This document shows positions 54,323 through 64,000 of a stretch of 64,000 bases of DNA, piece by piece; the first letter of the stretch is position 1, and the number at the start of each line of letters is the position of its first letter. The notes under the pieces are model-generated. The model was not told the DNA's origin. It saw nothing but the letters and a program-made list of their open reading frames with translations, and ran no database searches. A program made the translations under genes and the position numbers. The DNA is from Hortaea werneckii (Eukaryota > Ascomycota > Dothideomycetes > Mycosphaerellales > Teratosphaeriaceae): assembly GCA_037044905.1 (NCBI GenBank), contig JBAOKB010000144.1:2232001-2296000 (forward strand). Reading direction: 5' to 3'.

Positions 54323-56470
54323 TCAAGCAATAAGCGTCGATTCGGCAAGATCAAGATCCGCTATTTGATGTCAGTATGCGAAGGAGGGAAAGAGGTCCAA
54401 GGCGGCTCACCGAATGGGAACGAATCCATCTGTGACCAGAAATCCGGGTCAAGAGGTAATTCCAATCCTTGGAATCCCAGATTGAAATCCTGCTCCAGTA
54501 CGTTCGAAGACTGTAGCGGTGTGGCTGCGTTAGGCTGTGACGGTGGTTTGCGATCCTGCAGGCGTTGTAGCTCCTCCCGTAGTTCTCGCAGAACGGCATT
54601 GTATCGCAAGCCGGGCGCATAGCTAGAGCTACTGAGGTGCGACTGCATGCTCTGCGCTTTGTCCAGTAGACTGTCATCCGAAACAGGTACCTGCATGGAT
54701 TGCAGACGCCCTCTCGCTCTCTGGATGGCCCATACATAGATAATCGAGACAGCGTTGAAGGCAACGTAGGACGTGAACCAGAGAGACGCGAGGGGCGCAT
54801 ATCCTTCACTCGGGGTATGGGCCATCAGTACATCGAGGGCGCCGTCGGCTGCTGAGAGACAGCTCTCCACGTGCGATTTGATCGACAGCATCGATCTCAC
54901 TGACTCCATAAGGAGCATCGGCCGATTAATTAGCATACTGGAAATCAATATCAGTATACATTTGTATGATTATCCGCGAATTGTTGGCCGTTTACTTACA
55001 TGGCGTGCTTGTGTGCCAGACCCAGAACAGCTACTTGTCGGCGGTAGACCGGGACAAGACTGGTCGGATGAACGGCGCCGGACAATATGACAGGCAAGGA
55101 AGCATGCCAGGCGGCGACCTCATTGCCCGCTTTTGTAGCGGCCTCTATCTTGCGGTCGTCTTGCTTGCGTGCCACCCTGCCTTGCTCTTGTGCAGCCCGC
55201 CGAACTATGTGAGCAATCCGGGCATGCAGGATCGATGCTGCAATGATCCGATCCCTACTGCTGCTGGATCGTGAGATAACGTCTGGCTTTGATAACTCCT
55301 CGTCATCAAGTTCAGCTGGGAGCTGCTGATCACAGTCTCCATCGTGGATCAGGACAGGCCTGCCAAGGATGACAGATAAGTAGGTGTCCAGCGTAGATAT
55401 AGCCCAAAAAGTCCGCTTCCGACATTCCTGGATGATAATGTCACCGCCAACTTGAACATTCTCCGCCGATCGTCTTTGATGCAAACCGAGGATCAAAGCT
55501 ATTTGGATGGTAGTTCCAAAAAGGTACCATGCTTCGTTCGGTCTGGACGTGTGGAGTAAGTACAGGCATGCTGCGAAGCGAGACTGCACAGATTCCAGAC
55601 GAGGTCTACCAGTCTCCTGGTTGAGTTCATGACGCGCTGCTTGGTAAAGAGATTCGCTGCCCGTCAGAGAAATCTCGCCGTCACTCTTGTGTGATTCTTC
55701 AAAGAAGGTCGCTGTGGCCAATACAAGCAGGATGATGGCCTTGCGAGCGGGACTTAGCCGGTTCGTGCCCTCGCAGACTTCCCTGTACCATTGTTCAACG
55801 GTCTGGCGATGTAAGAAGCGGTATGTGGGCATAGCAAAATCGAAGTACGTTGACAAGAGCGCATGGCCGTCCGATTTCCGAATCAAATTCTCAAGAGAAG
55901 ACGCAGGCGGTGGTACTACACGTTTGTCGCCATAGTTCAGAACGGGTACCATCTGCGTTGGATCATTATGGTCGGTTTCTGAGAGTGAACCAACATCGCC
56001 TGTCTCCCTACCAAACCTCTCCCACGCCCTCTTCAAAAAACTGTAGGCAGAACTTGCAGTAGCAGCTTGAGCACCCTCGCCAGAAGCATGTTCATTTGCG
56101 GCGTCAGTATCATTGATTTGCGTAGATCGATCCACCGGCGCCGAGGCAGGTGCGACAGGGGAGTCCTGAGCGCTCCCGCTCGGTTGCCGTGGGCCGACCA
56201 GTTTGCCTCTCGTGTAAGAGGCATCAAACGAGCAGGTTGCGCCAATGTCAGAGCAGACAGAGCACGGTATCATGCCATCGCATCGCCGCTTTCTGCGTTT
56301 CAAAGGTCAGCACAGTTCTCGCCAGGTGGAATACAGAAACTAGACAACCTCGATTTGCACCGATCGCACGCCCTGGTCACCTTCTGGCGCTTTCTTGGGC
56401 GCGAATCAGTCGGCGAGAACGATTCGCCACCTATATGTGCCAGCAACGCGTCAGAGGTATCACGCTCCAT
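54323..56470 (-). CDS. Zn2Cys6 fungal transcription factor
   Basis: Exons are 56470-56349, 56292-55000, 54937-54411 and 54360-54323, about 659 residues. The binuclear cluster is split by the first intron: ACDRCKSR ends in exon 1, and KRRCDGMIPCSVC then SFDASYTRGK lie in exon 2. All six Cys residues are present once spliced. The intron has an unusual GTTGTC donor but a good CTGAC branch and GCAG acceptor. The middle region (LVLATATFFEESH, FGTTIQIALILGLHQRRSAE, RTFWAISTLDTYLSVILGRP) matches the fungal-specific transcription factor domain. The end is either at 54361 or, with a last 50-nt intron (GTGAGC, TACTGAC, ATAG), at 54323; I prefer the spliced form. Targets unknown. It faces the ADAM protease gene across 1.4 kb. 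Confidence 0.88.
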
Positions 56471-57915
56471 GACCAAGAGCACATCTGAATGCTGCGGATA
56501 TAGATTGGATCGCAGGAAAAGTTTCCGTCTGAGGCGAAGGTCGCAACGGACACGGTGGAGAAGCCGCCGCCTGCGGGGCAAGTGATTGCCTAAGGCAGTC
56601 TAGTTTCGGATACCCCTTGGGGCTGTAAGACAGCATTGTGCCTTCAAAACACCTGGGTATGTATTGGTGATTCATTTACTACTTTTGTCTGATTGCGGGT
56701 ATAAAATAGTATGGCAGCAGATCAAGACACTCGCACAGTACTATGCCATGTCTTCAAACAACTTGTATTGATGCACTTTGAGCAGATTGTAAGATGGTAG
56801 CATGGGGGTGCAATTTTCTCATGTGTGTCAAGCAGGACAATACACGCGGCGAAATCAACTTGAGACATAGCTTGGCAGGCGCAAGATTTGCTACATAACT
56901 CTGTGTGAATATGCTGATTGCTCAATTGCCTCAGGCGCCCAGGGGAATACCATGCAGCTGGCCGTCCTCGCCGTCGTACATCTAGCTATCACCTCATACC
57001 GTCAAGTTCTCATCTGGCCTGGACGCCAGCGGGCGGAGTGACGAATCGGTGCTGTGCGGCAAGATACTCGAAGATCCATGGAACCAAATACCTAGCTCCA
57101 AAAGGAGGGGTACATTTTACTTGGCTGGCGGTTGAAACCGCCTCCAACATTGCAGATGCTATGTGTGTTTGCGGACATGAACCATGGAGTGTTGCGATAT
57201 GTCAATGCTCGCGATTTCGGATGTTTTGGTGCGTGAGCATCTGTCAAGTGTCTGTGTTTCTGAGATGCGATGATCCGCACGCGGTCACGACAACTTCATC
57301 GGTGACTTGTGTTACGAAAATACCAAGCCTGTGTCCACGCAAGCTTCTTGGCCGTGAAGATAGCTCCCAGATTTATGCAACGCGTTCGGCATGCCGACAG
57401 ACAGAAAGGCCGATTGGAACAACGAGCCTGGATGGTGTCAGAGAAGGCCGCCGTCTAGAGACTTCAGATATTTGGTGACAGGAGGACGGTCAAGGCAAAC
57501 AAAGGGCTGTACATGGCCGTGTTCCATTACAAACATTCATCTCGTATATAAGCGCCTGTCAGCCCGTCCTAAATTTGGCGTCTTGGATCTTGCACAAAGA
57601 AGCGGAGATAAAACTTCGGAGGTAAAGGCGAGCGGCAACGCGGAGCGGAGCTCCAGACCAGGGACTTGGCTCTCCCTCCCAAGCCATCGCTGTCGTACTC
57701 AGCCTCCCGTCGACAGTATCTGCATGACATCTTCCATTTTGTATATTCTACTACCTGTTGTAATTTCCAACACGCTCGCTGACACCCGATCTATCGCTTC
57801 ATCCCTCGTAATCAAGTACTGGAAGGAGACCGTACCCATCACTACCTTGATAGCCGCATGAGCGCGACCGAGACCCTCCCGAACCATCTCTCCCGCCACC
57901 CGTAGGCGCCTCGCG
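56471..57915. other. Divergent intergenic region TF / ADAM
   Basis: 1.45 kb between head-to-head genes. The 186-codon ORF at 56918-57478 has no protein-like composition and I reject it. No repeats or RNA genes recognised. Confidence 0.55.
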
Positions 57916-60454
57916 ATGCGCTGTCTGCCGCTCCAGCTTCTGTCGCTGGCTGCAGCATTCGTATCCCCTCTAGTCGAAGCAAGTTCGAATATCCGCAACC
58001 CGATTAGTGCATTATCGACGGTCCAGAATGCGACGATACATACCAACAACCACCGAGTGACCGCGCTGTCCGAGTTCGATCTCACATTCAACCTCCGAGA
58101 TGACTTGTATGTCAAGTTCAAATTAGAGCCGAATCACGATATCCTCGCAGAGGATGCGAACGTCGCGTATCTTGCGCCAGATGGATCAATATCACACAGG
58201 GAGAATGTCGATCGATATAAGCACAAGGTCTTCAAGGGCCAGGCTCTCGTGAAGAAACCAAACATTGGCCAGACGAAGTATCAGCCTGTCGGTTGGGCGA
58301 GAGTCACAGTCACAAGGGATGGCAAGAAGCCGCAATTTCAGGGTGCGTTCTCCGTCTCTCACGACCATCATCACATCCAGAGCTCGAACAACTACATGAG
58401 GACAAGGCATCGATTAGACCCGGAGATAGAGAGGCTGGATGAAACTGATCAGGAGTACATGGTCTTGTGGCGAGATTCGGATATTTTGCCCAACGCGGAA
58501 CAGTTGAAGCACCAGGATCTTCGGCGACGGTCGGAATATGAAGAAATACCATCTTGCCAGGCTGATGGCTTGAACTTCAATCTGCAGCCGGATCATCCGG
58601 TCTATTTGGGAATGAGAAAACGCGACACTGCCTCATTTGGTGTTATGGATTTTAAGCACCTTTTCGGCAAACGTCAGGTCGATGGTACCACAGGTGGCAA
58701 CAGCGCCGGCGTTAACCTGGTTGCTAACATTGGCGACTCATCTGGCTGTCCGTCTACCCGTAAAGTAGCACTGGTAGGTGTGGCTACGGACTGCACATAT
58801 ACTGGCGACTTCAACTCTACCGAAAGTGTACGTGAGAATGTCATCGACCAGATGAATACTGCTTCAGCATTGTACGAGAGTACTTTTAACATTTCCCTTG
58901 GTTTGGCTAACCTGACCGTCTCGGATGCATCTTGTCCAGGAACACCGGCACAGGCAACCGAATGGAACCAAGACTGTAGCGACAGCGTAGACATCCAGGA
59001 TCGTCTGAACATGTTCTCCGTTTGGCGCGGTCTGCAGCAGGATAGCAACGCCCTTTGGACCCTTCTGAGTACGTGCAACACAGGCTCGGCTGTCGGTCTC
59101 GCATGGCTAGGCCAGGCTTGTGTGCAAGATTCCATCACGACCAACCAATCTACCACTGGCAACGGCGCTTCAACCGGATCAGGTCAGGAAACTGTTACGG
59201 GTGCAAATGTGGTCATCCGTACGCAGGGCGCCAACGAGTGGCAAGTCATGGCGCACGAGACGGGCCATACTTTCGGTGCTGTTCATGACTGTACGTCGCA
59301 GACTTGCGCTCAGCAGAATACTGTCAGTGCCCAACAATGTTGTCCGTTGAGTGCGAACACCTGTGATGCTGGCGAACAGTACATCATGAACCCATCTACC
59401 AGCCAGGGCATCACGAAGTTCAGCCCTTGCTCGATTGGCAACATCTGTAGCGCTATTGGCCGAGGAAGCGTGAGCACCGAGTGCCTGACCAACAACAGGC
59501 AGGTCGACACGATTTCCGGTCAGCAATGCGGTAATGGCATTGTGGAGCCCGGAGAAGACTGTGATTGTGGTGGCGAGGAAGGCTGTGGTGATAACGCGTG
59601 CTGTGACGCTTCATCTTGCACCTATAAATCTGGTGCAGTGTGCGATGACAGCAATGAGGACTGCTGCCGGAACTGTCAACTCGCTTCTAACGGTACCGTC
59701 TGCCGTGAGAGCACAGGCGATTGCGATCCCGAGGAGGTGTGCCCAGGCGATTCCGCCACATGCCCCGAAGATTCTACGTCACCGAACGGAGAAAGCTGCG
59801 GTAGTGGCTTGTACTGCGCAAATGGACAATGTACTAGCCGTGACCAGCAGTGCAAGTCAGTGATGGGAAGTTACACCCAAGGCAACGACACCTACGCTTG
59901 TGACAGCCAAGGCTGCACCATCAGCTGCGCGAGTCCTGAGTTTGGCCCCGGTGTCTGTTACGGTTTGCAACAAAACTTCCTCGACGGTACTGAATGTGGT
60001 GGCGGTGGGCGATGTATGAACGTAAGTCTATATTTTTGTGGATTTGATACTCGTGAGCAATCACTAACATCTATGCAGGGTCAATGTAAGGGCAGTACAG
60101 TTGGTGGCCAAGTCAAGTCTTGGATCGACGACCACAAAGGCATCGTTATCGGCGTTTGCTGCGCGGTCGGCGGCCTCATCCTCCTTTCCATCTGCGGCTG
60201 CTGCCTACGATCTTGCCGAAGAAGACGCCACATGAGCAAGTTGCCACCTCCCCCTCCTCCAGGAGCTGGCAGGGCTGGAACCAGGGTCGAAGAGGCCCGA
60301 CCATGATGCAGAGAGGGAATCAATTTGTACCATACCAACCGCCGCCTCAGCATGCTAGTCATGGTGGTTCGGCGGAGGTGGTGGCTGGAACGCACCACCT
60401 GTGCCTCCACCTGCTTATGCGCCTCGAAGTGGTGGCGGCGTTCGCTACGCCTAG
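57916..60454 (+). CDS. ADAM-family membrane metalloprotease, two frame breaks in the cytoplasmic tail
   Basis: Exon 1 is 57916-60021 and exon 2 starts at 60079. The intron is 57 nt (GTAAGT, CACTAAC, GCAG) and carries no in-frame stop, so it could be missed. The product is about 827 residues. Order: signal peptide (1-22); propeptide with KR-type cleavage site GKRQ (about 253); reprolysin-type catalytic domain with zinc motif HETGHTFGAVHD (about 449); disintegrin domain from GIVEPGEDCDCGGEEGCGD (about 541); Cys-rich part; one TM segment (VIGVCCAVGGLILLSICGCC); basic stop-transfer; Pro-rich tail. It would shed surface proteins. In the raw frame it stops at 60306. Adding a base near 60245-60262 and another near 60355-60372 continues the tail, with Pro/Gly-rich sequence, to TAG at 60452. 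Confidence 0.92.
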
Positions 60455-60756
60455 TCCTGGCGGTACTAGAAGCATTGTTTATGGCGTTCAATTTGTTTTG
60501 TTATATGGGAGGTTAGCATAGTTTTACCATCCCTTTGAATCCAATAGATCCGGTCTTGGATTAAGCATCCTAGTGTAGATATTCAAATCAAGGTTATCGC
60601 GAGCCACAATCAGCTTCCTGTGTGTTACAGAATACGCTTTATGAGATATCACGAGGCGACAGTGTTCAATATATCACTTTGATATTTCGCGATGGTCAAA
60701 AGAGAGTAAGGAATTGCATGCTCAACTAACGAGCCTTCGCCTCAGCATCCTCCTAC
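60455..60756. other. Convergent intergenic region
   Basis: About 300 bp between convergent genes. Nothing recognised. Confidence 0.5.
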
Positions 60757-62055
60757 TTATGCTGGCGCGGTATCGTTAACGATCGAACACCTCTTCACAG
60801 GGGCAAAGCCTCCGCCAAATTGCATTGCCCCTGCCCAGACCAGAGAAAGAGCAACACTTGCGACCCCAATTGCATCTGCGCCTAGCGCCATAGCTGGTCT
60901 GAGGCTTCCCTTCACCACTATCACAAGAACGTCTTTCAAGGACGGATCAGGGTCTGACTCCTGCAGCGAAATGCCTTGAACGTCGGCGATGACCCAAAGA
61001 AAATAGCAGGCCACCACCGCTCCGCACCAGAACGCCCATGCGAAATGAAACGGGGTCGACGGCGGAAATCCAAGGATGAGCCATTGCCAGCTCAGACAAG
61101 TATTCAGCAGCCCACCCACCAAGAAAGCAATACCCAAAGCCACCACGTATTCGAACACCACGCTGACGCCGTAAAGCACCGCCTTCCGATCGGAGAAGAT
61201 GGCGTGTAATTACGACGAGATGTCGTCCCGGACCCTTCGCACAACGGACCCGACTGCCCGATCCTGACCGTGTGCGTATCGCAGCAGTCGCATGAGCCCG
61301 CCCATCACGAGGAAGAAGAACCTCACGCCCAGAGGCCAGAGCGCGCGGCCAATGATCACGGGCTCGCGGATCGTCGAGTCCTGCGGGAGATGCGCATCGA
61401 GGACAAGGACAATCAGCGCGGTTGCGCTGGTCGACGACCCCGGATCATCCATATCGCCTGTGAGAAGCGCAGCATGGACGACAGTCGCCACGGAGGCAAG
61501 ATCGCTAAGCAGCGAATTCTCCACCCCGAGCCACTTCTCGCTCGCCCACGCCGCCCAGGCCAGAGCGGCCATGCCGCAGTGGGCCCGCTTCGAGGTGTCC
61601 AGGACGAAACCGGCGAGGAGGAGGCTGAGTATCTCGATCCCGGCCGCCCAGAGAGGGGTGGCTTTGTAGATTATGTGCTCGTTGTTGATGTCCGCTAGGC
61701 CCTGCAGGAAGGTGATGGCGCCGTGGAAGAACTGCAGGATCCAGTGTAAGAGCCGCTTCCAGATCGGACGGCCGGGCGCCGCGGCGGAGGGGATGTTGTT
61801 CTCTGCATCGGGGGATTTGGTCTTCTCGGCCGGTGATGGAGATTTGGCCTTTGCGATACTAGGGACATGTTCTGCAGCCGGCGGAGTCGTGTGGCGTTTA
61901 TGGATCTTAAGGGCTATGAAGAGTATCGCGACGGCGATGGGCAAGATAAAGGCCGGTATAACGAGAGATGAGCCCAGCGAGATTGCAGGGTGTTTGAGTT
62001 CGTTGAACCAGTGCTGGTATGTGATAACCTCATAACAGCGTCGCAATTTCGCCAT
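60757..62055 (-). pseudogene. Multi-TM membrane protein interrupted by one in-frame TAA
   Basis: The frame is open from ATG 62055 to 60757 (432 residues) except for a single TAA at 61212-61210. Before it, 281 residues hold a TM near 28-48 (LVIPAFILPIAVAILFIALK), a Lys/Pro/Ser-rich loop and several further hydrophobic helices. After it, the same frame continues with about 150 residues holding at least four more hydrophobic segments (VVFEYVVALGIAFLVGG, WAFWCGAVVACYFLWVI, GVASVALSLVWAGAM). Two separate genes 30 nt apart on one strand in the same frame would be odd, and no plausible intron removes the stop. Options: a real nonsense change (CAA to TAA fits C-to-T), a sequence error, or a true shorter protein. 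The family is not recognised. Confidence 0.5.
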
Positions 62056-62599
62056 TATTATATCGAGGATGTGGTTAATTTGGTTTTTTGTTTCCTTTTA
62101 TTTTGGATTATGTTCAATCATCTGGGACAGCAGAGATATATATAGACGTTCCTACCTGGGCTGCGCATTGTTATGCTCTTAGTTTATGTGTATCAAGTGA
62201 GATACATGATGTAGCGTTAGAAGGATGAACGGATGAAGATCACGACCATCTCCAGGCATCGTAGGAGGCAGTAGCTTCACGAAGGATTCTCTTGGCAAAC
62301 ATTCTCTTGGCAAGTGTTCCTTCGGCGAGGACGTCCTCGGTTGTACCTAGGTATTTCTTCCCACCTGGACAGTTCGGATACCGGACTGGCGTCAAACGAT
62401 AGCACGTATGATACACGGGTAGCCTTCACATTGCATCTAACAGCTGAGACAAAACAATTCTTTCACATTATCCAATTTGTGCGACTATGGACAGGTAATA
62501 CCTGGTTACGAAGATGGTATCCAAGGCCACTCCGGCAACATAAAAACCAGATATTCAATTTCGCATGCTCAAAAGTTATACCCATTACGGTGACTCCAC
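62056..62599. other. Intergenic, with ACCTAGGT palindrome
   Basis: 544 bp between two minus-strand genes. The palindrome lies at 62345-62352. No gene seen. Confidence 0.5.
62345..62352. promoter_or_regulatory. ACCTAGGT palindrome
   Basis: Fourth copy of the 8-nt palindrome in the window, in intergenic DNA 290 bp upstream of the multi-TM gene's start codon. Confidence 0.25.
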
Positions 62600-64000
62600 C
62601 TATTTCTTCTCGCCCTTAGCCTGGTGGACGTTCTCAATGATCTTGTCAACAACGCTAGGGTCAGACAGGGTGGTGGTGTCACCGAGCTGGTCTTCCTCGC
62701 CAGCAAGGATCTTGCGGAGAATGCGGCGCATGATCTTGCCAGAACGCGTCTTCGGCAGGTCAGGCACGCAGTAGACGGCCTTGGGAGCGGCGAAAGGCCC
62801 AATACTCTTCCGGACTTGCATGATGAGGTCTTTCCGAAGGGCGTCGTTAAGCTCATTGCCTTCCTTGATGGAAACAAAAGCATTGACAGCCTGGCCAGTG
62901 AGCTCGTCCTGGACACCAACGACCGCTGCCTCACCGACGGCATTGTGCTCAATGAGCGCTGCCTCAATCTCAGCGGTGGAAAGACGATGTCCGGAGACGT
63001 TCACGACATCATCCACACGGCCGCGGATCCAGTAGTAGCCCTCAGCGTCCTTGGCTGCACCATCACCAGTGAAGTAATAGCCCTTGTAAACGTTGAGGTA
63101 GGTTTCCATATATCTCTTGTGTGCGCCATAGACAGTGCGACACATTGACGGCCATGGTTGCTTGAAGGCAAGCACACCCTCAACGTCATTTCCTGGTAGC
63201 TCCTCGCCGGAGACGGGGTCGATGATGGCTGGCTCGATACCAAAGAATGGGAGCGATGCGGAACCAGGCTTCGTCGGCGTCACGCCACCCAGTGGAGAAA
63301 TAACGTGGGAGCCAGTTTCGGTTTGCCAGTATGTCTGTAGGAAGTTAGCTTCGTACTTCCAAGATAGGCATTAAATTACTCACGTCAACAATGTGTGCTT
63401 CCTCCTTGCCCACAATTTCGTGGTACCACTTCCACACTTCGGCAGCGATAGGCTCGCCTACAGACCCGAGGACACGCATGTCCTTCATCTGGTGCTTCAC
63501 GTGGTGGTCGCCGGCACGCTTGAGCAGCCGGAGCGCAGTGGGCGCGACGTAGAACTGGGTAACCTTGTGTCTTTCGCAGACGTCCCAGTACCTGCTGAAG
63601 TCAGGATATGCAGGTGTGCCCTCGAAGACTACAGTGGTTACACCGAGCATCAACGGAGCATAGACCACGTATGTATGGCCAGTGATCCAGCCAACATCGC
63701 CACCACAGAAGAATCGATCACCGTCGTGGATGTCAAACACGTATTTGCCGGTCATGGCAGCTCCAAGGATATAGCCAGCAGTCGTGTGCATGACACCCTT
63801 AGGCTTACCGGTGGAACCAGACGTGTAAAGCAGGAAAAGCGGATCCTCAGAGCTCATGCTCTCCGGCGGATAGTAGGCAGGCCACTTCTCAGTCTCCTCT
63901 GCCCACCAGGAGTCTCTGCCCTCCTGCATGGGTACTTCGGCACCAGTCCGCTTGAAGACAAGACAGTTCGTCACGTTCGGGCACTGCTTAAGGGCCTCGT
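62600..64000 (-). CDS. Acetyl-CoA synthetase, 5' part beyond the window
   Basis: Visible exons are 64000(edge)-63384 and 63334-62600 (intron 49 nt, GTGAGT to ACAG), covering about the last 450 residues of a roughly 670-residue enzyme. It activates acetate to acetyl-CoA via acetyl-AMP. The AMP-binding signature YTSGSTGKPKGVMHTTAGY, the following block GGDVGWITGHTYVVYAPL, the adenine-pocket block TYWQTETGSHV (start of the last exon), and the hinge and C-terminal domain GRVDDVVNVSGHRLSTAEIE are present. The end includes the catalytic/acetylated Lys in TRSGKIMRRILRKI. The reading frame is intact as far as seen. In filamentous fungi the acetate-inducible form is called facA, but the sequence alone does not fix which paralogue this is. 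Confidence 0.95.

Noticed and set aside
56918..57478. 186-codon ORF upstream of the ADAM gene
   Set aside because: The composition looks random, and it has no recognisable motif.
54323..60454. Transcription factor next to ADAM gene as a regulated gene cluster
   Set aside because: Only two genes 1.4 kb apart, with housekeeping genes on both sides. Proximity alone is not evidence.
62600..63400. Possible secondary-metabolite adenylation enzyme
   Set aside because: Motifs and C-terminus fit acetyl-CoA synthetase, and no carrier domain or cluster genes are nearby.

Overview
The window is nuclear DNA of a filamentous ascomycete (Pezizomycotina). Most genes are interrupted by short GT-AG introns of about 50-130 nt, with CTAAC/CTGAC-type branch points. 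Intergenic DNA is rich in simple repeats. The gene set is typical: a Zn2Cys6 regulator, a Ypd1-type phosphotransfer protein, GH5 and GT34 cell-wall and glycan enzymes, a GMC oxidoreductase and an ADAM protease. I cannot assign a class or species. No transposon, tRNA, rRNA, CRISPR array, virus or secondary-metabolite cluster was recognised.

Layout, left to right (strand): conserved membrane-anchored protein (-), small spliced protein (+), GMC oxidoreductase (-), SEC61 alpha (-), ribosomal protein L3 (+), Lys/Glu-rich protein (+), YPD1-like phosphotransfer protein (-), a gene-poor stretch with mononucleotide tracts, mitochondrial aspartate aminotransferase (-), UTP7/BING4 (+), nicotinamide riboside kinase (-), triple-KH protein (+), HMG-CoA lyase (-), GH5 exo-beta-1,3-glucanase (-), GT34 mannosyltransferase-like (-), GEP3/YqeH-type mitochondrial GTPase (+), BET bromodomain protein (-), Utp12-domain nucleolar protein (+), an uncertain group of ORFs including one SH3 domain (+), DUF4050 protein (-), large disordered protein (-), NFU1 (-), Zn2Cys6 transcription factor (-), ADAM metalloprotease (+), multi-TM protein with an in-frame stop (-), and acetyl-CoA synthetase (-, running off the right edge).

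These are mostly independent housekeeping genes. Loose themes are ribosome production (RPL3, UTP7, Utp12-domain protein, GEP3), mitochondrial and acetyl-CoA metabolism (AAT, HMG-CoA lyase, ACS, NFU1), and secretion or cell-surface work (SEC61, GH5, GT34, ADAM). Several pairs are head-to-head and probably share promoters: SEC61/RPL3, AAT/UTP7, NRK1/KH, GT34/GEP3, BDF1/Utp12-domain, TF/ADAM.

The most striking feature is not a new system. About ten otherwise well-conserved genes carry 16 candidate single-base frame breaks: 13 look like a missing base and 3 like an extra base, many in short homopolymers. AAT, UTP7 and BDF1 are among them. The simplest reading is residual indel error in the assembly. 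A mismatch-repair-deficient lineage or decay of a duplicated region are less likely alternatives. Anyone using gene calls from this sequence should expect split or truncated models. I found no convincing undescribed biological system. The best biological leads are the in-frame TAA in the multi-TM gene, the altered DxD position in the GT34 protein, the SH3-containing ORF group, the repeat-filled last intron of the GMC gene, and the recurrent ACCTAGGT palindromes.
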